A stretch of 64,000 nt of DNA, taken from Candidatus Nitrospira neomarina. GTDB taxonomy: Bacteria; Nitrospirota; Nitrospiria; Nitrospirales; UBA8639. Below are positions 52,995 to 62,929 of the stretch, piece by piece. The stretch spans positions 2,108,001 through 2,172,000 of the forward strand of contig NZ_CP116968.1 in the NCBI RefSeq assembly GCF_032051675.1, written 5' to 3'. The notes below the pieces were generated by a model. The model worked only from the letters and a program-made list of their open reading frames with translations. It did no database searches and was not told the origin of the DNA. A program made the position numbers and the translations under genes. Positions within the stretch are counted from its first letter, which is position 1, and each line of letters starts with the position of its first letter.

Positions 52995-55411
52995 TGAAAT
53001 TCCAAAGCACTATCCTTTTATTTAAAGAAACTCGTCCCGCTAAAAATCCTAGGGTCTGGATGCCTCAACTTAGGCAAATCGCTCGGAGGTTTTTCAAAAA
53101 CGTCGTACAGCTTTCTACAAGGACAATCAGTAGCTTGGCGTTTTTCAATTCTCCCACCAAATTTTCGTTTCCCATTCTTTTTGTAGCATTGATATCTGTA
53201 ATACCTTGCGCCCCTGTTTTTTCAGCTAACGTTTCAGTGACCTGGGACAAAAATTCCGAATCGGATTTGGCCGGATATAAAATTTATAAACGGACGTTAC
53301 CTTCTCAAGATTTTGGACAGCCCATATTTTCAGGAATGCCCAGCAATCCATCCTCGCCCGCAACAACCGTTTCTGGGCTCAATGGCGGCACAACCTATGG
53401 ATTTATTGCGACAGCATTTGACACGGCCGGAAATGAAAGTGCACCTTCGACAGAAAAACAAATTACTTTGACCACGACAGCCCCTCCCCCACCTTCCTCA
53501 ACACTCAGTATTTCCAATCTGACGGTGGCCAGCGGGAAAGCGTATGTCGTGCCCACTTCCGGCCTCCAAGCCGGAGGGACCGTGTATATCGACCGCGCCT
53601 ATACCTTTACGACCGTCCCTGCTCTCGTGCAGGGAGCGTCATATATCCGAACGGCGAATGATGACAAAGCAGCGACCAATGCGTCGTTCCTCAGCTTTAC
53701 AGTCAATCAACCCGTATCCGTGTATGTTGCCCATGGCGATCGTATTACCTCGAAACCCTCGTGGTTGAACACGTTTACCGATACCGGCACAAATCTGGTG
53801 ACCTCGGATGCGACCCTCAGCCTATTTGTGCGGTCCTTCCCCGCCGGCACCATTACCCTCGGAGGCAATGCTAGCGGCGGATGTTGCAGCATGTATTCCG
53901 TTATCGTCAAACCAGAAGCCGGGAGCGGCACCTCCGCGGACACCACTCCTCCTACGGTCACGCTGACGACCCCCAGTGCGGGCACCGTCTCCGGCACGGT
54001 GACGGTCAGTGCCAGTGCCAGCGATAATACGGGCGTGGCCGGCGTGCAATTCCGTCTCCAGGGCGCCAATCTCGGCGCCGAAGATACGACCAATCCCTAC
54101 AGCACCAGCTGGAATACGACCACTGTGCCGAATGGCTCCTATACCCTTACGGCGGTCGCCCGCGATGCGGCGGGCAATACGACCACCTCTGCATCCCGCA
54201 CCGTCACGGTGAGCAATTCCACCACGCCACCTCCGCCTCCACCCACCTCAACACTCAACATTTCGAATCTGACGGTGGCCAGCGGGAAAGCGTATGTCGT
54301 GCCCACTTCCGGCCTCCAAGCCGGAGGGACCGTGTATATCGACCGCGCCTATACCTTTACGACCGTCCCTGCTCTCGTGCAGGGAGCGTCATATATCCGA
54401 ACGGCGAATGATGACAAAGCAGCGACCAATGCGTCGTTCCTCAGCTTTACAGTCAATCAACCCGTATCCGTGTATGTTGCCCATGGCGATCGTATTACCT
54501 CGAAACCCTCGTGGTTGAACACGTTTACCGATACCGGCACAAATCTGGTGACCTCGGATGCGACCCTCAGCCTATTTGTGCGGTCCTTCCCCGCCGGCAC
54601 CATTACCCTCGGAGGCAATGCTAGCGGCGGATGTTGCAGCATGTATTCCGTTATCGTCAAACCAGAAGCCGGGAGCGGCACCTCCGCGGACACCACTCCT
54701 CCTACGGTCACGCTGACGACCCCCAGTGCGGGCACCGTCTCCGGCACGGTGACGGTCAGTGCCAGTGCCAGCGATAATACGGGCGTGGCCGGCGTGCAAT
54801 TCCGTCTCCAGGGCGCCAATCTCGGCGCCGAAGATACGACCAATCCCTACAGCACCAGCTGGAATACGACCACCGTGCCGAATGGCTCCTACACCCTTTC
54901 GGCGATCGCCCGCGATGCCGCGGGCAATACAACCACCGCCGCCCCCCGCACCGTCACCGTGAGCAATACCAGCACACCACCACCCTCCTCAGAACTCAGT
55001 ATTTCCAATCTGACGGTGGCCAGTGGAAAAACGTACGTCGTGCCCACCTCTGGCCTTCAAGCCGGAGGCACCGTGTATATTGACCGCGCCTATACCTTTA
55101 CCACGGTCCCTACCAGCGTACAGGGAGCCAGATATATCCGAACGGCGAATGATGACAAAACGGCAACTTCGACCTCCTTTTTCAGCTTTACGGTCAATCA
55201 ACCCGTGTCCGTGTTCGTCGGCTATGACGTGCGTATCACCATGAAACCATCGTGGCTGAGCACTTTTTCTGATACCGGCACGAATCTGGTGACATCGGAT
55301 ACGACCCTCCGCCTGTTTGTGCGGTCCTTCCCCGCCGGCACCATTACCCTTGGGGGCAATGCCAAGGGTAGTGGTTCAGGTAGTATGTATTCGGTCATCG
55401 TCAAACCCTAG
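52994..55411 (+). CDS. Exported FN3 / Ig-like modular repeat protein
   Basis: An 805-residue protein. A long basic N-terminus precedes the hydrophobic signal at about residues 56-75, ending PVFSAN. An FN3 domain follows (about 78-160, VTWDKNSESDLAGYKIYKR). The rest is A-B-A-B-A: module A (about 135 residues, starting LSISNLTVASGKAYVVPTSG and ending MYSVIVKP) and module B (about 95 residues, an Ig-like domain, TPPTVTLTTPSAGTVSGTV then SYTLTAVARDAAGNTTT). The first two A-B units are almost identical in DNA over more than 600 bp; the third A is diverged. Modules of this kind bind sugars or other surface polymers; no enzyme site or cell-wall anchor is seen. GGGAGA lies before the ATG. Confidence 0.82.
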   Translation: MKFQSTILLFKETRPAKNPRVWMPQLRQIARRFFKNVVQLSTRTISSLAFFNSPTKFSFPILFVALISVIPCAPVFSANVSVTWDKNSESDLAGYKIYKRTLPSQDFGQPIFSGMPSNPSSPATTVSGLNGGTTYGFIATAFDTAGNESAPSTEKQITLTTTAPPPPSSTLSISNLTVASGKAYVVPTSGLQAGGTVYIDRAYTFTTVPALVQGASYIRTANDDKAATNASFLSFTVNQPVSVYVAHGDRITSKPSWLNTFTDTGTNLVTSDATLSLFVRSFPAGTITLGGNASGGCCSMYSVIVKPEAGSGTSADTTPPTVTLTTPSAGTVSGTVTVSASASDNTGVAGVQFRLQGANLGAEDTTNPYSTSWNTTTVPNGSYTLTAVARDAAGNTTTSASRTVTVSNSTTPPPPPPTSTLNISNLTVASGKAYVVPTSGLQAGGTVYIDRAYTFTTVPALVQGASYIRTANDDKAATNASFLSFTVNQPVSVYVAHGDRITSKPSWLNTFTDTGTNLVTSDATLSLFVRSFPAGTITLGGNASGGCCSMYSVIVKPEAGSGTSADTTPPTVTLTTPSAGTVSGTVTVSASASDNTGVAGVQFRLQGANLGAEDTTNPYSTSWNTTTVPNGSYTLSAIARDAAGNTTTAAPRTVTVSNTSTPPPSSELSISNLTVASGKTYVVPTSGLQAGGTVYIDRAYTFTTVPTSVQGARYIRTANDDKTATSTSFFSFTVNQPVSVFVGYDVRITMKPSWLSTFSDTGTNLVTSDTTLRLFVRSFPAGTITLGGNAKGSGSGSMYSVIVKP
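53500..54990 (+). repeat. Tandem 750-bp repeat inside the FN3 gene
   Basis: Two units with a period of exactly 750 bp cover about 53503-54250 and 54253-55000. Their first 640 bases appear identical by eye, and only the last part differs in scattered positions. The third, partial unit (from about 55000 to the end of the gene) has many more differences. The period is a multiple of 3, so the frame is kept. Confidence 0.85.
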
Positions 55412-56669
55412 GGCGGGATCCTCTAATGAAACATCAGTGGCGCAGCAAAGAATCAAATACACGGAAGGAGATAAGTGAAAAATATAAATAATAAATTTCA
55501 TAACTATCGGACCAGAAAACAAATCCAGTTTTACGTAGTGAGAAGCAATGCGATAGGAAACGTGACCAGCACCCCATCCATCCGACAACCTCCTCTACAT
55601 GAGGAGAAGCACCGTTGGAGCCTGGAGGGCTACCGACCAATATCCTAGTGAAAGTTCAACTCATTCATTTTGGACAATCGGATTGTTCCGATAATGTTCC
55701 AGGATCCTTCTCGTGGAAAGAGGGACGGTGCAACTACATTTGCGGTGAATGACCTCAGACGATTACACCCTGTAAGATTTCTCCTAGATGCTGCGGGAAG
55801 GAATACCCTCAAAAACTTGAACCCCATCAATCGCCAAATCATCTTCGGAGAGGGGAGCACAGGTGTAATTGAGCCGTCAGGGGCTGCAGGCATTAGGTAA
55901 CCTGAGCCAATTGACCCTCTCGCAGGAAAAGGTGTGTCAGAGACGAACTGGGTCCCATCGGAAAAAAATCCGTCGGTTCTTTAGACTTGGGGAACCGAGA
56001 CATTGGCTTGGACGGTTTGGGGAACGGGCTAGACATCGGCCATTGATGGGTGAAGTCATTCGTTCACAGGAACTCGGCTTTTTAATTAAATTGCTGAACG
56101 ATCAGGGAGTGATTAACAACCGGATGAGAAAACATTTTCTATTGAAAGCTGGGGCTCTGACTCTGCCAGAGAAGTCTTCGAATTTTTTACTTTTGCTTCC
56201 AGCAAGAAACCATGTGTCCTACCAGAGAATATCTCCATTGCGAGCAAATAAATGGGTAGCAAATATTGAAAATCCCATTAGCCTACACAAGGTTTTTAAT
56301 TTCTAAAGAATTTCTAAATTTAACCGAAGGATTCCCAGTCACGGACTAATGACAGGAAATGTAAAAGTGGAAAAAATATTACCATCCATGGTTTCATCAA
56401 AATACTCTGGTTGCTTGCTGTAGTTTGAGTTAATTAAGTAAGCCTTGAAGTTATATTATTAAATTATATGGTGACAAAGTAAAATTTTAAAATGAAACTC
56501 ATGTCTATTTTTCACGATGGCAAGCTTATGGGAAGGGGGCCATACAAGCAGGGCTCGACCAAAATACCCCAAAACCACGAAAAAAAAGCCAGGAGAAAAA
56601 GACATTCTCCTCTAAAAAGGGTTGCACTTCAAAAACAGAACTTTAGGTTTAATTTATAAGGGGGCAGCC
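55412..56669. other. Long gap between two exported-protein genes
   Basis: About 1.26 kb. It starts with plain intergenic DNA and turns strongly A+T-rich after 56300. A plus-strand frame at 55869-56306 is open for 145 codons; its product is Arg-rich and unlike any family I know, so I leave it uncalled. No promoter or RNA could be named. Confidence 0.35.
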
Positions 56670-58142
56670 ATGCGTCAATGGACATCTCTTGGCAAGATAA
56701 TCATCTCTTTCTCCGCTATCATTTTAATTTCCCCGATAAGCTCAAGCCTCGTCTTATGGCAAGAAACGGTATCCAGCGCATGGGCATCCAACACCTCTGC
56801 ATTTCCTAACCAAAATATCATACGTGCAAATCCCTCAAATTATCTTTCACTGCTTTCCACACTTACTTCAGGAGATACCTTATTACTAGATCCAGGAATT
56901 TATGACCAGAACGGTTTACCGGTGTTTAATCTCAACGGGACCCAAGATAAGCCCATTATTATTTCGGGACAGGACGGGGGCACAAGGCCACAAATACTCG
57001 GGCATTCCAATCAAAACACGGTACGAATTGATGGATCAAGTTATGTCATCATTTGTAACTTGGAAGTCAATCCTCGAAACCTTGGCGGTGACGGGGTGAA
57101 TGCACAAGGCATTTCGCACCATATCACCCTGGAAAACCTGTATATTCATGGGTTCAGCGACGATCAGGGAACGGTCGGCATCTCAACAAACCGTTCCCCG
57201 GTGTGGAATTGGACAATTCGCAACAATATCATCACTGATGGTGGCACCGGCATGTATTTAGGTAACTCTCCAGGCACCGAGCCATTCGTGAATGGAGTCA
57301 TCGAAAACAACCTCATTACGGACACCATTGGGTACAACATAGAAATCAAACATCAAAATCCTAGACCAAATGTTCCTGGGATGCCCACAGGAAAAAGTAA
57401 AACCATTATCAGGAATAACGTATTTAGCAAGGCCAACAATGCGTCAAGCGGCGGCCGAGCACGCCCTAATCTCCTGGTTGGACACTTCCCCTTATCAGGA
57501 CCAGGACAGGATGATGTGTATGAAATTTATGGCAATTTTTTCTATCAAAATCCCAATGAAGCTCTTTTCCAAGGAGAGGGTAATGTAGCTGTTTTTAGCA
57601 ACATCTTCGTCAACACCTTGGATAGTCCCTACCCGGCAATGAATATAAGGCCCCACAATGACCGGCCACGCATGGTTCGGGTTTTCAACAACACTATGAT
57701 CTCAAAAAACACGGGAATTACTGTTTCTGGCGGATACCCAGAATTCCAACAAAAAGTTCTTGGTAATGTTGTTTTTGCTGGCACGCCAATTCAGGCCAGT
57801 GATGTCCTTGACAATATCACAGACGTCTTTGCAGCAGCCGGAAATTATTTGGTCAATCCTTTTGCTTCTCCAGGACAACTAGATTTATATCCGCGACCCG
57901 GAAAGGTCACCGGCGTGCCTATAACGACCGACTCCTTCAACGGACAATTCACCGACTGGAATCTTGACTTTAATGGGACTCTTCGGGATTTCCGATTCCG
58001 AGGATCCTATGCTGGCGAGGGCCAAAATCCAGGATGGCTGCCAAAATTAGAACGAAAGCCATTCAAGCAACAAACCCCGGGTCCCGACACTAGTCCTCCT
58101 GCGGCACCCACTAACCTGAACCTTACAATCCTATCCACGTAA
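56670..58142 (+). CDS. Exported right-handed parallel beta-helix protein
   Basis: A 490-residue protein. AAGGGGG lies before the ATG at 56670. A signal peptide (about 1-36, ending SAWASN) is followed by a beta-helix with repeated coils: TSGDTLLLDPGIYD, DKPIIISGQDGG, NTVRIDGSSYVIICNLEVNP, HHITLENLYIHGF, WTIRNNIITDGGTGMYLG, VIENNLITDTIGYNIEIKH, as in pectate-lyase-like polysaccharide-acting proteins. It ends PGPDTSPPAAPTNLNLTILST, the C-terminal block shared with the next gene. Substrate unknown; no Ca-binding Asp cluster could be confirmed. Confidence 0.8.
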   Translation: MRQWTSLGKIIISFSAIILISPISSSLVLWQETVSSAWASNTSAFPNQNIIRANPSNYLSLLSTLTSGDTLLLDPGIYDQNGLPVFNLNGTQDKPIIISGQDGGTRPQILGHSNQNTVRIDGSSYVIICNLEVNPRNLGGDGVNAQGISHHITLENLYIHGFSDDQGTVGISTNRSPVWNWTIRNNIITDGGTGMYLGNSPGTEPFVNGVIENNLITDTIGYNIEIKHQNPRPNVPGMPTGKSKTIIRNNVFSKANNASSGGRARPNLLVGHFPLSGPGQDDVYEIYGNFFYQNPNEALFQGEGNVAVFSNIFVNTLDSPYPAMNIRPHNDRPRMVRVFNNTMISKNTGITVSGGYPEFQQKVLGNVVFAGTPIQASDVLDNITDVFAAAGNYLVNPFASPGQLDLYPRPGKVTGVPITTDSFNGQFTDWNLDFNGTLRDFRFRGSYAGEGQNPGWLPKLERKPFKQQTPGPDTSPPAAPTNLNLTILST

Positions 58143-58217
58143 AGCATAGATACAACTATCATTAATACTTAGATTCAGCCTGTATCTGAAAAATACAAGA
58201 AAAGGGAGTTCTAAACC

Positions 58218-60830
58218 ATGGAAATATTCTCGAGAAACATGGGTCACAAAAGGTATTTAAGAGGAATATCCCCTTTAATACACGCTTTCTCTCTTCTGCT
58301 CTGTTCGCTCCTTCTCTTTGGCATTGTCTTTCCACAGGAGACAAATGCGGGGATTCTTGACAACCTTAAAGCCGGTGAATGGTATGAAGTGCCAAATTCT
58401 AAAATTAGAGCCCTAGTTCCAAGTCCAATAGCGCCAGGAAATGGGCCTGAAAACATTATCCTTGCCTGGAATAGTGGAGCCTATGACACCAAACGTGACA
58501 GATATCTCGTCACCGGTGGTGGGCATAATGATTACGGCGGTAATGAGATTTATGCATTTAATATGAATACATTGGCATGGTCCATTGCTCACCCACAATC
58601 ACCAAATATTCCAGCAATAAATGGTCCCTGCAGTGAAATCTATCCGGATGGGAAACCCGCCCAGCGACATACCTATGATGGGCTGGAATATCTCCCGAAT
58701 GTCGATAAATTCTGGATGCATGGTGGTTCTCTTCATTGTGGAACCGGTAGTTCTAGTCAAGCCACATGGATGCTTGATTTCAACACATTACAATGGCAAC
58801 AAAAGGCTAAACTGCCGTATGATTCTCGACTTGAAATGGTCACGGCCTTTGATCCCTCCTCTGGTCATGTTTTTATGGCTGGACAAAATAGTTGGCAAAA
58901 TCTATTAGAATACGACCCGATTTCTGATAAATGGACGGTGAGAAGTAATGCTTCTTTAGGCGGGCCCCAAACAGCAACTATTGATTCTAAACGAAGGCTG
59001 TTTGTTTCTATCGGTGGGGGTAATGTTTTTGCCTATAATCTAAATAATTCAGGAATTATTCAACGCCAAACTCTTTCTACCTCAGGTGCCACCAATATGG
59101 TCTCGGCCAATTACCCGGGCGTCGATTATGATCCCGTGAGTGACAGGATTGTTGCATGGCATGGCGGAGCAAATGTCTATACCCTAAACATGGATACTCT
59201 CGTCTGGACAAAGCATATAACAACAAATTCTGTGATACCCACATCAGCCCCACATCAAGGTACGTTCAATCGCTGGCGCTATGTTCCCTCCAAGAATGTC
59301 TTTATTGTAGTGAACAGCATTGATGAAAATGTCTATATTTATAAATTGAGTACCTCAGGCAATACCCCCACCCCTCCCCCTCCTTCGTCGGACACCACAC
59401 CTCCTTCCATACCAAGTGCGCTTTCCGGTTCGGCGATTTCGTCAACACAGATAAATCTCTCGTGGACTGCCTCAACAGACAATGTAGGAGTTGCAGGCTA
59501 CAAGGTATTTAGAAACGGCACACAAGTTAATACACCATCATCCAGTACAACCTACCTTGATACTGGACTTACTCCATCAACTTCATATAGCTACATGGTC
59601 TCCGCCTTTGACCTAGCAGGAAATAACTCTGTTAAGTCGACGGCGATAAGCGTAGCAACAAACAATAGCACCTCAACGGTACCTCCTCCAACAGGACAGA
59701 TTAATATCCCAACAGGTGTATTCGTGGCACTGGACTATCCAGATGCTGCTCCGATTGGAATTCAAAACTCCAAACATGTGACGTGGGCCCATAACCCTAT
59801 TGATGGGCGACTCTATTCCATGGGAGGAGATTTTGGACCCGGTGATTATCCGAGCTCCTATAGACAAGATATGTATTCATTATCAATCTCAGACCGTTGG
59901 GCAAATAAACAAAATCGAAATGCGGGATGGCGGCAGGAATATCCCTATTGTGGCCCGGACGGAGGCATTCAACCAAAATCACCAGATTTTGTTGGTTGGA
60001 CGTGGGATTCAACACGAAAAGTGTTTTGGATGGTGCCAGGCACAATGGTCACTCCTGTCCAGCCTTCCTGTCCTGGGCGAACCACTAACCCTGCAACTGA
60101 TGAGCCAAAATTCAAATTTAATCATATTATGACCTTTAACCCCGCTGAGCCCAATCTCACTAAGCGGTGGCTCGATTGGGGAGAAGACACTACTCCGCAC
60201 CGTGGAGAGAAATGGATGAGTATCTATGATGCCAAGACAGACACCATTATCCGCTTTGGGGTCAATCAATTTGTTGACATTTATGATGTAAAAACTCGAA
60301 CTTGGTCAAGCTTCTCTCATGGAAACAATGCCGTTGGTGATACCGTCCGGATTTTTAACGCCGCACTTTCTGTAGATTTTAAGAAACGTGTAATTTTCGC
60401 TGTTGACGAAATTGCAGGTCGTCTAATGCGTTGGAATATGGATGCTAAAACCATGACCGACCTTGGGCCGGTGCCAGATGGCCCTATTGAGTTATCGCTA
60501 AATTCGTCTTACTCAGCCTGGGACAGCATAAATAATGTGCTCTTTTTTCTTCATCCCGGTACACTAGGATTCCATGTGTATCATCCGGAAACCAAATCAT
60601 GGGAAACACCTGCCATGGTTACTGATCCTCCTGGACTCCATCCTGATGTAAAGCATGCAATAGTATTTGACCCATATCAGAATGTCCTAGCTTTTCTGGG
60701 AAACCGGGATGATGCAAATCCCTATATATACCTTTATCGTTATGCAGCGGGAGGAAGTAACCCCGGTCCTGGGGATACCATCCCTCCGAGTCCCCCAACA
60801 CAACTAAAACTTACAATTATCCAAAACTGA
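58218..60830 (+). CDS. Exported double beta-propeller protein with an FN3 domain
   Basis: An 870-residue protein. Basic N-terminus and signal (about 18-45, ending ETNAGI). The first beta-propeller, kelch or galactose-oxidase-like, covers about 50-385 with repeated blade edges (DRYLVTGGGHNDYGGNEIYAF, DKFWMHGGSLH, GHVFMAGQN, RIVAWHGGANVYTLNM). A short FN3 domain lies at about 395-485. A second propeller follows from about 495, with DGRLYSMGGDFGPGDYP and KVFWMVPGTM. The end, PGPGDTIPPSPPTQLKLTIIQN, matches that of the neighbour. It starts 75 bp after the beta-helix gene and is probably in the same operon. Surface polysaccharide binding is a guess. Confidence 0.8.
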   Translation: MEIFSRNMGHKRYLRGISPLIHAFSLLLCSLLLFGIVFPQETNAGILDNLKAGEWYEVPNSKIRALVPSPIAPGNGPENIILAWNSGAYDTKRDRYLVTGGGHNDYGGNEIYAFNMNTLAWSIAHPQSPNIPAINGPCSEIYPDGKPAQRHTYDGLEYLPNVDKFWMHGGSLHCGTGSSSQATWMLDFNTLQWQQKAKLPYDSRLEMVTAFDPSSGHVFMAGQNSWQNLLEYDPISDKWTVRSNASLGGPQTATIDSKRRLFVSIGGGNVFAYNLNNSGIIQRQTLSTSGATNMVSANYPGVDYDPVSDRIVAWHGGANVYTLNMDTLVWTKHITTNSVIPTSAPHQGTFNRWRYVPSKNVFIVVNSIDENVYIYKLSTSGNTPTPPPPSSDTTPPSIPSALSGSAISSTQINLSWTASTDNVGVAGYKVFRNGTQVNTPSSSTTYLDTGLTPSTSYSYMVSAFDLAGNNSVKSTAISVATNNSTSTVPPPTGQINIPTGVFVALDYPDAAPIGIQNSKHVTWAHNPIDGRLYSMGGDFGPGDYPSSYRQDMYSLSISDRWANKQNRNAGWRQEYPYCGPDGGIQPKSPDFVGWTWDSTRKVFWMVPGTMVTPVQPSCPGRTTNPATDEPKFKFNHIMTFNPAEPNLTKRWLDWGEDTTPHRGEKWMSIYDAKTDTIIRFGVNQFVDIYDVKTRTWSSFSHGNNAVGDTVRIFNAALSVDFKKRVIFAVDEIAGRLMRWNMDAKTMTDLGPVPDGPIELSLNSSYSAWDSINNVLFFLHPGTLGFHVYHPETKSWETPAMVTDPPGLHPDVKHAIVFDPYQNVLAFLGNRDDANPYIYLYRYAAGGSNPGPGDTIPPSPPTQLKLTIIQN

Positions 60831-60942
60831 GACTCACGGATTTAGGAAACAAGGCCTGCATTTTTTCCTACGAAGGAGAACTGAGTGTATAGCCACAAAA
60901 GATTAGAGTAGTATGTGCCCAGAAGCTGAATAACGACAAGAT

Positions 60943-60978
60943 GCCCAGGCGCCTTATTGTCAAACCTGGCGTCTGGGC
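60943..60978 (-). terminator. Hairpin after the 3' end of a cut gene
   Basis: Read on the minus strand, a GCCCAG(A)CGCC stem pairs with GGCGCCTGGGC across about 14 bases, with one G-T wobble. It starts 6 bases after the TAA of the gene fragment at 60985-61165. The T tract behind it is weak. Confidence 0.5.
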
Positions 60979-60984
60979 GATTGC

Positions 60985-61165
60985 TTATTCGGCGGCCAAA
61001 TCGGTACTTTGCTCAGCAAGGCCATCCACATTCTTAATCTTCTCGATCATCGTAAGCAGCTGAGGGAAACCACACAAGCGTGCCCAATCCTCTGCGTATG
61101 TACCCAATATGAATATCATGGAGAACAGCCAATCACGGGTATGACAAATCTTCCCAAAACAAGCT
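60985..61165 (-). pseudogene. 3' fragment of an unidentified gene, cut by an IS3-like element
   Basis: A minus-strand frame of about 60 codons ends at TAA 60987. The product contains DWLFSMIFILGTYAEDWARL, then CGFPQLLTMIEKIKNVDGLAE, an amphipathic, regular sequence of real protein. Its 5' part is gone: the IS end starts at about 61165. It is followed by a terminator-like hairpin. I do not know the family. The missing 5' part may lie beyond the IS cluster, outside the window. Confidence 0.45.
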
Positions 61166-62165
61166 GTAGTGTTCCCCAGAAATCAAGCCACCTGTGAGCG
61201 TTGTTCTTGCTGAAATTGTCGAGGGCTCCGGTACCGTAATGCTTAATGCGGACACTCCGCGTTGCACCAGCGGATCCATCGTGTGATCGTCGGCCGGGCC
61301 TCCTCAAATCCCTCAAAGTGGTGTTGCCACACACATTCCTCTTTGAGACTCTGAAAAAAGCGTTCAATGAGACCATTCTTTTCCGGCGTATAAGACGTGA
61401 TAAATTTTTGTTGTAGTCGATAGCCTCGAAAGGCTTGGCGGAACCGCCGACGCTGAAAGATCAAACCATTATCTCTGCGGAGTACCGGAGTCATTCCCCC
61501 AGGACGCACGGTACCACAACGTGCGAGACAGGCTGATTCAATCACGCGTTCGGCTTCCTTGGCTCTCCCTCGCAAGGCAAACTCATACCCGATCATCTCT
61601 CGATCATGACCATCAATCACCGCGGTGAGATGGCCTCAGCCATCCTGTCCACACGGAATATGCGTCATATCCATGGCCCACCGCTGATCACTCTGAGGAG
61701 TGCGACTCCTCAATCGGTGGGCCCGAGGGCGAGGCGTGCGGGTTCGTTGATGCACCAGCCATTGTAGTATCAGTAAGACGCGATACACCGCTTTCCTATT
61801 GATCGCCAGTCCCTCTCGATACCGCAACAACGCCCACAGCCGGAGGTAGCCATAGGTCGGATGCTCCTGAATGAGTGCGTGCAGTTGCATGATTAAACGC
61901 TTGGCGAGTTTGGAGATGGAGCGTTGATCGTGCGACCCGTAAGATCCGACAGGCCTGCCGCTCTAAGATGTCCGGAAAGGTTGCTTTCACACGTCGGACA
62001 TTTCCCGACCCAAAGGGTACGGCTTCACATCATGTTCTACCACCAGATCTCCAATCTTCTGCTTGAGTTTCTTCATCTGTTCCACCTTCAGCGCCCTTCG
62101 TCTTTGAGCTGCTGCCGCAGACCGTTTTCTCCCGCCCGAAGAAACTGATCTTGCTACCCCTCGTC
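61165..62165 (-). mobile_element. IS3-family element A, copy 1 (decayed)
   Basis: Right end near 61165 (TAGTGTTCCCC, then CAAGCCACCTGTGA). The orfB remnant reads with HPTYGYLR, RWAMDMTHIPCGQDG, VIDGHDREMIGYEF and RRDNGLIF/SLKEECVWQH, i.e. the DDE transposase core. A TGA at 61636-61638 (where copy 2 has Trp) and a TAA at 61243-61245 interrupt it, and it is frameshifted near 61880. The orfA end (KLKQKIGDLVVEHDV) is present but also frameshifted, and lacks 15 bases relative to copy 2. The left end is missing. Confidence 0.85.
61183..62165 (-). pseudogene. IS3-family transposase remnant (orfA end + orfB)
   Basis: Product would be a DDE integrase-type transposase. The reading frame breaks into pieces: orfB from about 61990 to the TGA at 61185 carries two stop codons and one frameshift, orfA is a partial, frameshifted C-terminus. 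The stop near 61183-61185 is the natural end (RSQVA). Confidence 0.8.
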
Positions 62166-62167
62166 CC

Positions 62168-62912
62168 ATAGTGGACCCCAAAATTCAGACCATAAGCTTC
62201 GTAAAATTGGGCCGTGGTTTGAAAGGGGGACGCGATGGGGAACAAACGGGTCAGGCACAGTGCTGAATTTAAAGCCAAGGTGGCTCTTGAAGCCTTGAAG
62301 GGGCTGACGACCGTCAACGAGTTGGCCGGGCAGTATCAGGTGCATCCGAGGCAGATCAGCCAATGGAAGCGGCAAGTGCAAGGGGGAGCACGCGAACTTT
62401 TTACCGGCGCTCGTGGGAAAAGCGCCCAAGACTCCGAAGCCGTTCATGCGAAACTGTACAAAGAAATCGGTCGCTTGAAGATGGAGTTGGATTGGATAAA
62501 AAAACTGCCGGGCTCGGTTGACGTCAAACGGCAGTGGATTGTGCCAGGCCATCCGCAGCTGAGTATTCGACGGCAATGTGAGTGACTGAACCTTGGACGA
62601 GCCAATTGGTACTACCCCCCTATGGAGGAAACCGCAGACACCCTGGAGCTCATGCGACACCTTGATCAGCAATATACTCGGACGCCCTTTTACGGCAGCC
62701 GACGGATGGCTATCTATCTGAATGGCGTCGACTATGAGGTGAATCGCATGCGTGTGCAGCGCCTCATGCGACTGATGGGCTTGGAAGGGGTGGCTCCTGG
62801 TCCACACACGAGCCGCCCGCATCCGGCTCACACCATCTATCCCTATTTGCTGCGGGGCCTGGTGATTGATCGGCCGAACCAGGTGTGGTGCACGGATGTG
62901 ACGTATATTCCT
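62168..62912 (+). mobile_element. IS3-family element B (decayed, truncated)
   Basis: A different IS3-like element. The left end near 62168 reads TAGTGGACCCCAAAATTCAG. OrfA (62235-62585) has MGNKRVRHSAEFKAKVALEAL and ISQWKRQ, a helix-turn-helix start, then an early TGA at 62583-62585 within the run into orfB. OrfB (about 62586-62925) shows YTRTPFYGSRRMA and RPNQVWCTDVTYIPVV, but its 3' end, with most of the DDE core, is cut away where element A copy 2 begins at about 62912. Confidence 0.8.
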
Positions 62913-62927
62913 GTAGTGCTCCCCTGA
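62235..62927 (+). pseudogene. Transposase remnant of IS3-family element B
   Basis: OrfA-like N-terminus plus the first part of orfB in the same frame, separated only by the in-frame TGA at 62583. The 3' half is missing, so it cannot make an active enzyme. The codons after 62912 belong to the end of element A copy 2. Confidence 0.75.
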
Positions 62928-62929
62928 AA

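Noticed and set aside
53707-54843. Long minus-strand frames under the FN3 repeat gene
   Set aside because: They mirror the repeated coding sequence exactly and repeat with the same 750-bp period; they are shadows of the plus-strand gene.
53500-55400. Repeat array suggesting CRISPR or satellite
   Set aside because: Units are 750 bp, in frame, and coding; no short repeats with unique spacers exist anywhere in the window.
55869-56306. 145-codon frame in a gene-poor gap
   Set aside because: Arg-rich and unlike a folded protein; no ribosome binding site; overlapped by another equally unconvincing frame on the other strand upstream.
56401-56430. TGGTTGCTTGCTG as sigma54 site before the beta-helix gene
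   Set aside because: GG and GC are at wrong spacing.
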